A stretch of DNA of 64,000 nt, from contig CBDDPL010000004.1 in the NCBI GenBank assembly GCA_965232285.1, positions 4,154,001 through 4,218,000 of the forward strand, in the 5' to 3' direction. Under the pieces are notes generated by a model that was given only the letters and a program-made list of their open reading frames with translations, made no database searches and was not told the DNA's origin. Both the position numbers and the translations under genes were made by a program. Below, piece after piece: positions 1 through 7,220 of this stretch. Numbering within the stretch: position 1 is the first letter of the stretch; each line of letters opens with the position of its first letter. The DNA is from Denitrobaculum sp965232285 (GTDB taxonomy: Bacteria > Pseudomonadota > Alphaproteobacteria > Kiloniellales > Kiloniellaceae).

Positions 1-1166
1 TTCAGGAAGTCCAGCACCGAGAGACCCGAGGAAAAGCGCGCCGAGCGGGCGGTCGGCAGGACATGGTTCGGTCCCGCGACGTAATCACCGACGGCTTCCG
101 GCGTGTGCCGCCCGAGGAAAATGGCCCCCGCATGGCGCAGCTGCCGCGCCAGATCATCGGGATTTTCGACCGCCAGTTCCAGATGTTCGGGTGCCACCCG
201 GTCCGAGAGTTTGGCCGCGGTGGCCAGATCCGGCACCAGGATCACGGCGCCATGAGCTCGCCAGCTTTCGCCGGCAATCTCGGTTCTTTCCAACGATTGC
301 AGATGCACCTCGACCGCCCGTTCCACCGCCTCGGCAAAAGCCGCATCGTCGGTGATCAGGATCGACTGGGCGGCCGTATCGTGCTCCGCCTGGGACAGAA
401 GATCCGCCGCGATCCAGCGCGGGTCGTTGTCGGCGTCGGCGATGACCAGGATCTCGGAGGGTCCGGCGATCATGTCGATGCCCACCGTGCCGAAGACCTG
501 TTTCTTGGCCGCCGCCACGTAGGCATTTCCCGGCCCGACGATCTTGTCGACCGGCGCAATGCTCTCGGTGCCATAGGCCAGCGCGGCCACCGCCTGGGCG
601 CCGCCGATCCGATAAATCTCGGTGACCCCGCCCAGCTTCGCTGCCGCCAGCACCAGCGGATTGATCACCCCGTCGGGGGTCGGTACCACCATGACCACCC
701 GCTCCGCACCAGCCACGGCCGCCGGAATGGCGTTCATCAGCACTGAAGAGGGATAGGAAGCCAGGCCGCCGGGCACATAGAGGCCGGCGGCGGAAACCGC
801 GGTCCAGCGATGGCCGAGGCGGACGCCGGCCGCATCGCTATAGTCCAGGTCTTGAGGGATCTGACGCTGGTGATAGTCCCGGATACGTTCCGCCGCCACG
901 CGCAGGGCCGCGAGATCGGCCGGATCGCACTTCGCCTCGGCCTCCAGGATCTCGGCATCTGAAATCCGCAGATTTTCCGGATTCAGCGAAAGTCGGTCGA
1001 AGCGCGCCGTGTAGTCAATCAGGGCGGCGTCACCGCGCGCCTTCACATCGGCGAGAATGGCCGCCACCGTCTCGTTGACGTCGACGGAGTCTTCCCGCTT
1101 GGAGGCCAGCAGCTCCCGGAAAGCCGGCTCGAAGTCCGCATCCGTGGCGTTGAGTCTAAGCGGCAT
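1..1166 (-). CDS. hisD: Histidinol dehydrogenase, C-terminus cut by window edge
   Basis: Catalyses the last two steps of histidine synthesis, the NAD-dependent oxidation of L-histidinol to L-histidine in the cytoplasm. The reading frame opens with MPLRLNATDAD and carries family signatures including AGLYVPGG, PDGVINPL, IGGAQAVAALAYGT, VGPGNAYV, AGPSEIL and the late APEHLEL and AGPNHVLPT motifs. About 388 residues are present; family members are usually around 430, so roughly the last 40 lie beyond position 1. The start overlaps the end of hisG by 11 nucleotides, so the two are probably co-transcribed and translationally coupled in a dcd-murA-DUF2948-hisG-hisD run. Confidence 0.96.
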   Translation of the reverse strand, partial: MPLRLNATDADFEPAFRELLASKREDSVDVNETVAAILADVKARGDAALIDYTARFDRLSLNPENLRISDAEILEAEAKCDPADLAALRVAAERIRDYHQRQIPQDLDYSDAAGVRLGHRWTAVSAAGLYVPGGLASYPSSVLMNAIPAAVAGAERVVMVVPTPDGVINPLVLAAAKLGGVTEIYRIGGAQAVAALAYGTESIAPVDKIVGPGNAYVAAAKKQVFGTVGIDMIAGPSEILVIADADNDPRWIAADLLSQAEHDTAAQSILITDDAAFAEAVERAVEVHLQSLERTEIAGESWRAHGAVILVPDLATAAKLSDRVAPEHLELAVENPDDLARQLRHAGAIFLGRHTPEAVGDYVAGPNHVLPTARSARFSSGLSVLDFL

Positions 1167-1818
1167 CGGCCACCTCCGCGAAGCGGTCGATCCAGCCGTT
1201 CATCTCCCCCGGCCGGGTCTTGAGGGCAGCCCGGTTGACGATCAGGCGTGATGTGATGCTCGCGATCTCCTCGACCTCCACCAGGCCGTTGGCCTTCAAG
1301 GTTGCACCGGAGGACACCAGATCGACGATCCGCTTACAAAGGCCCAGATTCGGGGCCAGTTCCATGGCACCGTTGAGCTTGATGCATTCGGCCTGTACGC
1401 CCCGCGCAGCGAAGTGCCGGCGGCTGATCTCGGGGTACTTGGTGGCCACGCGGATATGGCTCCAACGCGCGGGATCTTCCTCTTCCAGCAGCTCTTTCGG
1501 CGCAGCAACGGAAAGCCGGCAGTGCCCGATGTTCAGATCGACGGGCGCATAGAGTTCGGGGTAGTCGAACTCCATCAGCACATCGTTGCCGGCGACGCCG
1601 AAATGAGCGGCGCCGAAAGCGACGAAGGTGGCGACGTCGAAGCTGCGCACCCGGACGATCTCGAGATTGGGATGGTTGGTGGAAAACTTAAGCTGACGCG
1701 CGGAGTCATCGTGAAATGCCGGTTCGGGTTCGAGGCCCGCCCCGGACAGCAGGGGCGCCAGCTCCTTCAAAATCCGCCCCTTGGGCAGGGCCAGCACCAG
1801 TTTCTCGTTCGCAGTCAT
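1156..1818 (-). CDS. hisG: ATP phosphoribosyltransferase, short form
   Basis: Catalyses the first committed step of histidine synthesis, joining ATP and PRPP. The protein is 220 residues from the chosen ATG (MTANEKLVLALPKGRIL). An in-frame start farther upstream would add 14 residues ahead of the conserved beginning and is less likely. Family motifs seen are LPKGRIL near the N-terminus, FGVAGNDVLMEF near residues 65-80, the ATKYPEISRRHF stretch, and the PRPP-binding VDLVSSGATLKANGL segment. The length marks it as the short form lacking the C-terminal regulatory domain. Short forms are known to need HisZ, which is not in this window. It lies 65 bp downstream of the DUF2948 gene and overlaps hisD. 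Confidence 0.95.
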   Translation of the reverse strand: MTANEKLVLALPKGRILKELAPLLSGAGLEPEPAFHDDSARQLKFSTNHPNLEIVRVRSFDVATFVAFGAAHFGVAGNDVLMEFDYPELYAPVDLNIGHCRLSVAAPKELLEEEDPARWSHIRVATKYPEISRRHFAARGVQAECIKLNGAMELAPNLGLCKRIVDLVSSGATLKANGLVEVEEIASITSRLIVNRAALKTRPGEMNGWIDRFAEVADAA

Positions 1819-1883
1819 TGCTCTGTTTTCCGTTCGGAAGGCTCTGTTGCTCGATCTCAAGCAGTCGGACGAAGACCTGAAGG

Positions 1884-2447
1884 TCAGCCTTGATCGGCCC
1901 CACTGTCATCCAGGGGATGATGCGGACGCGAAGAGGTCGGCCAGGGTTCGCCAAGATCCTCCAGATGGCAACGAATGGCCGAAACCTCAAGCCGTATCAC
2001 GCCGCCGTCCGAGAAATGCAGAGCAACCGCCTTATCCGTCGAAGCCACGGTCAGCAGGTTCAGAATCTGATCCTTGCGGCTCATGTCGATATTACGAACC
2101 CGCACGTTCCGGACCTTGTCGAAGCAGATACCGCAGTTCACCCGCTCGTAGGGGGCGTCTTCAGCAAAGCTGGCATCCTCGACTTCCGTTGTCTCCTGCG
2201 CGGCATTGCCATCCTGGGGTGACGCCGACTCGCCCAGACCGGTCTCGGGATCCCGGGGCTCCGGCGCCGCGCCGCTGGTCTCCCAGCGAAAGCGGTTGGC
2301 CACCAGAATGAAGCGTTTCTCCGCCTTCAGGTAGGTCACATCACTCAAGGGAACCAGGGCATCCTGCAGAATCCCGGCCACAACCCGCATGTCTTCAGGG
2401 TCATGGGCGCGCAGCTTGAGAGGTTTTACTTCGCCGATCGTCGTCAC
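1884..2447 (-). CDS. DUF2948 family protein
   Basis: A conserved alphaproteobacterial protein of unknown function. It is 187 residues from a GTG start lying just after the murA stop, with a purine-rich stretch (AAGGGG) upstream as a plausible ribosome binding site. The sequence starts TTIGEVKPLKLRAHDPEDM, contains the segment APYERVNCGICFDKVRNV and ends near FSDGGVIRLEVSAI. An acidic low-complexity insert rich in E, D, A and P sits around residues 68-105. The longer open frame extending upstream into murA is not real coding sequence. Its position between murA and hisG suggests co-transcription, but the neighbours do not reveal its job. Confidence 0.85.
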   Translation of the reverse strand: MTTIGEVKPLKLRAHDPEDMRVVAGILQDALVPLSDVTYLKAEKRFILVANRFRWETSGAAPEPRDPETGLGESASPQDGNAAQETTEVEDASFAEDAPYERVNCGICFDKVRNVRVRNIDMSRKDQILNLLTVASTDKAVALHFSDGGVIRLEVSAIRCHLEDLGEPWPTSSRPHHPLDDSGADQG

Positions 2448-2449
2448 CT

Positions 2450-3736
2450 TCAGGACCCCTTGATCCGTTCGATATCTGCACCACAGGCCGCCAGTTTCTC
2501 CTCGACCCGTTCGTAGCCGCGGTCCAGGTGATAGACCCGGTTCAAGGTCGTCTCGCCCTCGGCGGCAAGTCCGGCGAGGACGAGCGAGACCGAGGCGCGC
2601 AGATCGGTCGCCATCACCTCGGCACCGGTCAGGCGCTCCTGGCCGCGCACCATGGCCGAAGCCCCGTGCACGTTCACATTGGCGCCCATACGCGCCAGTT
2701 CCGGCACATGCATGAAGCGGTTCTCGAAGATGGATTCGGTGATCATGGCCGCACCCTCCGAGGCCGCCATCAGCGCCATGGTCTGCGCCTGGAGGTCGGT
2801 CGGGAACCCGGGGAAAGGCTCGGTCATGACGTCGACGCCGGTCAGAGACCCGTTGCGCCGGCGCACCTTCAGGCCGCGTTCCGTCTCCGTGATCTCGACC
2901 CCCGCCTTGGTGAGGGTTTCGATCACGGCGCCCAGATGCTCCGGCCGCGCGTCCAGCAGTTCCAGATCGCCATCGGTAATGGCCGCGGCGATGGCATAGG
3001 TGCCGGTTTCGATCCGGTCGGGCACCACGCTGTGGTCCGCGCCATGGAGCCGTTCGACGCCCTCGATCACCAGGGTGTCGCTGCCGATCCCTTCGATCTT
3101 CGCGCCCATTTTCACCAGGCAATCCGCCAGATCGGTGATCTCCGGCTCACGCGCCGCGTTGACCAGGCGGGTGGTGCCTTTTGCCAGACAGGCGGCCATC
3201 AGCAGGTTCTCGGTCGCCCCGACGGACACCTTGGAGAAGATCACTTCCGCGCCATGCAAGCCATTCGGCGCCTTGGCGTGGATGTAGCCCTCGCGGATTT
3301 CGATCTCCGCGCCCAGCAGTTCCAGGGCGGTCAGATGCAGATCGACCGGCCGGGTGCCGATGGCGCAGCCGCCGGGCAGCGAAACCTGCGCCTCGCCAAC
3401 CCGCGCCAGCAGGGGGCCGAGCACAAGGACGCTGGCCCGCATCTTGCGCACCAGGTCGTAGGGCGCGCGGGTCGAGGTGATCTCCCGCGCGCTCATCTCC
3501 AGGACCTTGCCGGTATGCCCGCCGTTGGTCGCGCCGTTCATATGCAGATCGACCCCGTGCTGGATCAGCAGGTTGGCCAGGGTCGTGATGTCCGCCAGAT
3601 GCGGCAGGTTCGACAGAGTCAGGGTCTCGTCGGTCAGCAGGCAGGCCGCCATCAGCGGCAGAGCCGCGTTTTTGGCGCCGCTGATTTGAATCTGCCCCTT
3701 CAGAGGCCGTCCACCGCGTATCTTGATTTTATCCAT
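2450..3736 (-). CDS. murA: UDP-N-acetylglucosamine 1-carboxyvinyltransferase
   Basis: Transfers enolpyruvate from PEP to UDP-GlcNAc, the first committed step of peptidoglycan precursor synthesis, in the cytoplasm. The 428-residue length is typical. Lys22 lies in the SGAKNAALP motif. The catalytic loop contains PGGCAIG with Cys124, the residue that reacts with PEP and is the target of fosfomycin, so this is the fosfomycin-sensitive Cys type rather than the Cys-to-Asp type. The EPFPGFPTDLQAQ and EQ/ENRFMHVPEL-type segments are also present. It sits 89 bp downstream of dcd, and the DUF2948 gene follows almost immediately. Confidence 0.98.
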   Translation of the reverse strand: MDKIKIRGGRPLKGQIQISGAKNAALPLMAACLLTDETLTLSNLPHLADITTLANLLIQHGVDLHMNGATNGGHTGKVLEMSAREITSTRAPYDLVRKMRASVLVLGPLLARVGEAQVSLPGGCAIGTRPVDLHLTALELLGAEIEIREGYIHAKAPNGLHGAEVIFSKVSVGATENLLMAACLAKGTTRLVNAAREPEITDLADCLVKMGAKIEGIGSDTLVIEGVERLHGADHSVVPDRIETGTYAIAAAITDGDLELLDARPEHLGAVIETLTKAGVEITETERGLKVRRRNGSLTGVDVMTEPFPGFPTDLQAQTMALMAASEGAAMITESIFENRFMHVPELARMGANVNVHGASAMVRGQERLTGAEVMATDLRASVSLVLAGLAAEGETTLNRVYHLDRGYERVEEKLAACGADIERIKGS

Positions 3737-3825
3737 TCACTCTTCCCACATCGGGCATTTCTATCGGGCTTCCCCTGCCCGATCCAATCATCCGACCTCT
3801 TGATCACGGCTTCTGCGGTCGAGCC

Positions 3826-4380
3826 TTACAACCGTGGCAAAGTAACGCCGGTTTGTTTCATGTATTTTCCCGAGCGATCTGCGTAGGAGGTTTCGCAGAC
3901 ACCTTCACCCTTTAGGAAGAGGAACTGACAGGCGCCCTCGTTGGCGTAGATCTTGGCCGGCAAGGGCGTGGTGTTGGAGAACTCCAGCGTAACGTGGCCT
4001 TCCCACTCCGGCTCCAGGGGCGTCACATTCACGATGATCCCGCAGCGCGCGTAGGTCGATTTGCCAAGGCAGATCACCAGGACATCGCGTGGAATGCGGA
4101 AGTATTCCACCGTGCGCGCCAGGGCGAAGCTGTTCGGCGGGATGATGCAGACGTCGCTTTTACGCTCGACGAAGCTCTGGTCCGAGAAATTCTTCGGGTC
4201 AACCAGCGCGTTGTCCACATTGGTGAAGATCCGGAACTCATCGGCCACCCGGGCATCATAGCCATAGGAACTGACACCGTAGGAGATCACGCCTTCCCGC
4301 CGCTGGGCCTCGACATAGGGCTCGATCATGCCCTTGGTCTCGGCCATCTCTCTGATCCAGCTGTCGGGTAATATCGACAT
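3826..4380 (-). CDS. dcd: dCTP deaminase
   Basis: Deaminates dCTP to dUTP to feed dTMP synthesis. The chosen start (MSILPDSWIREMAE) gives 184 residues, close to the usual 184-193; an earlier in-frame start would add 18 unconserved residues. Family features include the YGVSSYGYDARV segment, the ILxxxEYFRIPRDVL-type strand, the active-site segment VTPLEPEWEGHVTLEFSNTT with its catalytic Glu, and the C-terminal SYADRSGKYMKQTGVTLPR tail. It is the first gene of the leftward housekeeping run. Confidence 0.96.
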   Translation of the reverse strand: MSILPDSWIREMAETKGMIEPYVEAQRREGVISYGVSSYGYDARVADEFRIFTNVDNALVDPKNFSDQSFVERKSDVCIIPPNSFALARTVEYFRIPRDVLVICLGKSTYARCGIIVNVTPLEPEWEGHVTLEFSNTTPLPAKIYANEGACQFLFLKGEGVCETSYADRSGKYMKQTGVTLPRL

Positions 4381-4544
4381 TTCTGCGCTCTTTCTAACTT
4401 CCTGCGAAACTGCGGGGGACGGCAAGGCTCTCAAGTTCCGGCGGGCGCCAGAGGCAACACACCCTCACGGGGGCTTGAACGGGCCTCCGCACACCAGCGG
4501 TCTTCTACTGCAAAAAACGGGCGGGTCTCAAGGATAAGCTGCGT

Positions 4545-4745
4545 TCAGGACTCCCCCTCATCCCCGGAATCCCGCGCCGTTCCGCCGACCGTCGAGGGAT
4601 CGAACGGATCCTTCCGCTCACGTAGCTGCGCTTTGCGCTTGCGCAGGTTGTCGCGCAGGGCCTGCGCCTGACGGCTGCGCCGCTCGTCGAGCTGCGCCCG
4701 GCCCTTGGCGGAAAGGCGCGTATGTCCGGGTGTTTCCTGACTCAT
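4545..4745 (-). CDS. Small basic conserved hypothetical protein
   Basis: A 66-residue protein beginning MSQETPGHTRLSAKGRAQLD. It has a strongly charged central helix rich in Arg, Gln, Glu and Lys (residues about 18-46), then RKDPFDP and an acidic Ser/Gly/Asp tail. The start was chosen at the ATG just before the conserved-looking segment; a longer frame adds 39 residues that look non-coding. There is no signal peptide or membrane segment. Small proteins of this type occur in Alphaproteobacteria, but I do not recognise a function. It lies upstream of dcd on the same strand with a 164-bp gap. Confidence 0.6.
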   Translation of the reverse strand: MSQETPGHTRLSAKGRAQLDERRSRQAQALRDNLRKRKAQLRERKDPFDPSTVGGTARDSGDEGES

Positions 4746-4965
4746 GACGCGCAGAGTGCAAGGCGATGATGGCAAGGTCAAGGCAACATCACCCCAAGGG
4801 CCGGCCTCGGCCGCAAAATGCCTTGCGCCGCACAAGCTGCACGCAGAGGGATTCGAGGTCAAAGCCGATTAACACTCTGATATACATGCAAAAAACACTT
4901 AAAAAATTCGCCCCTTGCCATCAGGCGGCTCTGGTGGCATTTTCCCGGCCATTCCAGCCCCCAGT

Positions 4966-5040
4966 GCCGCCGTAGCTCAGGGGTAGAGCACACCCTTGGT
5001 AAGGGTGGGGTCGCGTGTTCAATTCACGCCGGCGGCACCA
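4966..5040 (+). tRNA. tRNA-Thr (anticodon GGT)
   Basis: A complete cloverleaf is visible. The 7-bp acceptor stem is GCCGCCG with CGGCGGC, followed by discriminator A and an encoded CCA. The D arm is GCTC/GAGC, the anticodon stem is CACCC/GGGTG around loop TTGGTAA, and the T stem is GCGTG/CACGC around TTCAATT. Loop positions 34-36 read GGT, so it decodes ACC. Length with CCA is 75 nt. Confidence 0.96.
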
Positions 5041-5349
5041 TTTCTCCAGACCGCCAGATAAATCATCCCAGAAGATGGTGATTTGCGTCCGTCTTTCAGG
5101 TTAGCGGGCGAAAACCTGTCCGCGACATTTGGTAGCAGCCGTGCCGGTTGGTTAAGGCATACGGCCTCTTGAGACCTCTGTCGCAGACGCCGGAAAATGG
5201 AACAGATTGGCTCTGCGGGCCGGCCTGTTCAGCTTTCGTTCAGCAAGCGCAGGGCATACCACCTTGGTCCTAAAAGCCGCGAGAAACCTGTATTTGACAG
5301 GGCTCTTATGCTAACAGGATAGCTCTAAAGCCCAACGGAGAGAGTTTAA
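5041..5349. other. Intergenic region between tRNA-Thr and cytochrome c
   Basis: No gene was found in these 309 bases. The first part holds a weak inverted repeat, CAGGTT (5097-5102) with AACCTG (5113-5118), which could help end tRNA transcription but has no T-run. The last 60 bases hold the candidate cytochrome c promoter listed separately. Confidence 0.5.
5294..5322 (+). promoter_or_regulatory. Candidate sigma-70-type promoter of the cytochrome c gene
   Basis: A perfect TTGACA at 5294-5299 is followed after 17 bp by a weak -10 candidate (GGATAG, 5317-5322). A good ribosome binding site (GGAGAG, 5337-5342) precedes the ATG at 5350. The -35 element is clear and the -10 element is poor. Confidence 0.4.
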
Positions 5350-5766
5350 ATGAAGAAGAGTCTGAAGGCGGCATTACCGGTCGCCCTGGCGCTTGCGTTT
5401 GCCATGAGTGGTGGCAGCGCCTTTGCCGCAGGTGACGCGGCGAAAGGCAAGAAGGCCTTTAAGCGCTGTTCCGCCTGCCACTCCCTGGAAGCCGGCAAGA
5501 ACAAGGTGGGGCCGCACCTTCATAACATCATCGGACGCAAAGCCGGTACGGCCGAAGGGTACAAGTATTCGCCGGTTTTCGCCGAAGCGGCCGACAAGGG
5601 TCTGGACTGGCAGCCCGAGCAAATGATTGCCTACCTCGAGAACCCGAAGAAATACCTGGCCGAGTTCGTCGGCAAAGACAAGGTCAAGTCGAAAATGGCG
5701 AACAAATTCAAGAAGCTGCAGCTTCGTGAAGACATTGTCGCCTATCTGCAGTCACTGCAGCAGTAA
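5350..5766 (+). CDS. Secreted class I cytochrome c
   Basis: A 138-residue periplasmic electron carrier. A Sec signal peptide covers about residues 1-26, ending SAFA before AGDAAKG. The haem-binding CSACH motif places Cys40, Cys43 and His44, and Met116 in SKMANKF is the likely sixth haem ligand. The fold matches small mono-haem c-type cytochromes of the c2/c550 group, which carry electrons between respiratory complexes. Its partner cannot be read from the sequence. It is a single-gene transcription unit with a candidate TTGACA promoter, a strong ribosome binding site and a strong terminator. Confidence 0.92.
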   Translation: MKKSLKAALPVALALAFAMSGGSAFAAGDAAKGKKAFKRCSACHSLEAGKNKVGPHLHNIIGRKAGTAEGYKYSPVFAEAADKGLDWQPEQMIAYLENPKKYLAEFVGKDKVKSKMANKFKKLQLREDIVAYLQSLQQ

Positions 5767-5808
5767 AGCGGACTATAGAACGTCGCGAGTGGGCGATGTT
5801 TCAGAACG

Positions 5809-5848
5809 AAAACCGGCCCCGGGTCACGGCTCGAGGGCCGGTTTTTTT
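5809..5848 (+). terminator. Rho-independent terminator after cytochrome c
   Basis: The stem pairs AAAACCGGCCC (5809-5819) with GGGCCGGTTTT (from 5835) around a 15-nt loop, and a run of seven T follows at 5842-5848. It ends the cytochrome c unit and separates it from the hemerythrin promoter. Confidence 0.9.
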
Positions 5849-5907
5849 ATCTCTACATCCGTGACGCCGAACTGTTCCAGTCTTGAAAAGTCAGGACCGC
5901 CGCCGGC

Positions 5908-5949
5908 TTGATCTGTATCAAGGCTTTTCCGGCCCGGCTCCCTTAGCAT
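5908..5949 (+). promoter_or_regulatory. FNR/CRP-family box and -10 element upstream of hemerythrin
   Basis: TTGATCTGTATCAA at 5908-5921 is a perfect match to the FNR consensus TTGAT-N4-ATCAA. If its centre (5914.5) sits at -41.5, transcription starts near 5956. A -10-like TAGCAT then lies exactly where expected at 5944-5949. This is the layout of a class II FNR-activated promoter and implies induction under low oxygen or nitrosative conditions. Confidence 0.8.
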
Positions 5950-5981
5950 GCCGTCATCCATTCCAGGTTGCGGAGCCGGTC

Positions 5982-6596
5982 ATGACCCAAGCGAGCCAGA
6001 CCCCAGCGAGCCAAACCGAAACGAGTCAAACTCCAGCAGGCCAAACCCAAGCAGGCCAAATCGAGGCAATTCAGACGCTGCGCGCAGAGCATAAAACCAC
6101 GGCGCGGATGCTCGATCTTCTCGAACGCCAGATCAACCTCTTCGAACAGACCGAACAGCCGGACTACGATCTTCTGAAGGAGATCATCGATTACTTCCTG
6201 ACCTATCCGGATCTCTACCATCATCCCAAGGAGAACCTGATCCTGGACGCCTTGCGGCGCCGGGCGCCGCACGTTGCCGCCCCGGTCGGGGACATCGAAA
6301 AGGAACATGCCGAGATCTCTTCGCGCCTCCACGACTTCGCCCACGCGGTGGTCAAGGTCCTGATGGAGATGGAGGTTTCGCGCGATTCCTTCGTCGCGGT
6401 CGCGCGCGGCTTTATCGATGAACAGCGCCGGCACATGGTGATGGAAGAGCGGGTCTTCTTTCCCGCCGCGCTGGAGGCGCTCGGCGCGGAGGACTGGGAA
6501 GAGATCGACAAAAAGATTTCCCATTTCAGGGACCCGCTCAGCGCGACCGAAAGCGAGCTGAAGTTCGATTCCCTGCGCCAGATGCTGCGCCGTTAA
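5982..6596 (+). CDS. Hemerythrin HHE-domain protein
   Basis: A 204-residue protein from the ATG (MTQASQTPAS) that has GGAG six bases upstream; a longer in-frame start would run over the FNR box region. After a repetitive Ser/Gln/Thr/Ala-rich leader (residues 1-30), a hemerythrin-like four-helix domain carries candidate di-iron ligands His37, His80/His81, Glu84, His109, His151 and Glu155/Glu156. Such proteins bind O2 or NO or act in Fe-S repair and stress resistance; which applies here is not clear. The FNR-type promoter supports a role under oxygen limitation or NO stress. It is monocistronic and faces the RidA gene. Confidence 0.88.
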   Translation: MTQASQTPASQTETSQTPAGQTQAGQIEAIQTLRAEHKTTARMLDLLERQINLFEQTEQPDYDLLKEIIDYFLTYPDLYHHPKENLILDALRRRAPHVAAPVGDIEKEHAEISSRLHDFAHAVVKVLMEMEVSRDSFVAVARGFIDEQRRHMVMEERVFFPAALEALGAEDWEEIDKKISHFRDPLSATESELKFDSLRQMLRR

Positions 6597-6620
6597 GCCC
6601 GAGAGCGCGAGGGAACCCGC

Positions 6621-7019
6621 CTAGGCCGGCCGCCGGGCGATAAAGTCAATCTCGACAAGCGCCTGAACCGCCAGTGCCGTAACACCGACGCAGGTACGCG
6701 CCGGCAGGCGCTCGGGCGGGAAATAGGAACGGTAAACCTCGTTCATCACCGCGTAGTCACGCTCGAACTCGGTCAGAAAGGCGCGGGCCGAGATGACGTG
6801 CTCCAGTCCGAGCCCCATGCCTTCCAGCACAAGTACCAGATTGTCCATGACCCGCCGCGTCTGCGCTTCTATGCCCACCGGCAGGGGCGCGCCCGGATCC
6901 GCGGGATCGGTCGGCATCTGCCCGGTCAGAAAAACCCAGCCGTCAGCCTCCACGGCATGGGAAAAGGGCGCTACGGGCTGAGGGGCCCGGTCGATCATGT
7001 GAAACAGGGGCGCGGTCAT
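6621..7019 (-). CDS. RidA/YjgF family protein
   Basis: A 132-residue protein from the start MTAPLFHMID; an upstream in-frame start adds 24 unconserved residues. Family features are the LTGQMPTDP strand, the segment QTRRVMDNLVLVLE, the conserved Arg108 in PARTCVGV that binds the substrate carboxylate in active RidA proteins, and Glu123. RidA members hydrolyse reactive enamine/imine intermediates from PLP enzymes. Several subfamilies differ, and Arg retention is compatible with imine deaminase activity. It converges on the hemerythrin gene with only 24 bp between stops. Confidence 0.88.
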   Translation of the reverse strand: MTAPLFHMIDRAPQPVAPFSHAVEADGWVFLTGQMPTDPADPGAPLPVGIEAQTRRVMDNLVLVLEGMGLGLEHVISARAFLTEFERDYAVMNEVYRSYFPPERLPARTCVGVTALAVQALVEIDFIARRPA

Positions 7020-7220
7020 TCGGGTTTCTTGCTCCAGTTGGCGAAGGGATCCGGAGACAAGAGGATAGGACTGCTGCGGTCCTTCGGGCAATCACATCCC
7101 TTCGCGACCATTTGACCGGACTGCACGCCGCCCTCACACTAACCGACTGCACACTAACCGGCGGCACACAAACCGCCCGGCTAGCAACGAACAGGCAAAC
7201 AACGAAGAAGGACAGGTGAC

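Noticed and set aside
2528..3886. A 452-codon open frame opposite murA
   Set aside because: Shadow of murA with biased composition and no recognisable domain.
5985..6070. Short tandem units that could suggest a CRISPR array or phase-variable repeat
   Set aside because: The units are 12-15 bp, imperfect and translated in frame; there are no spacers.
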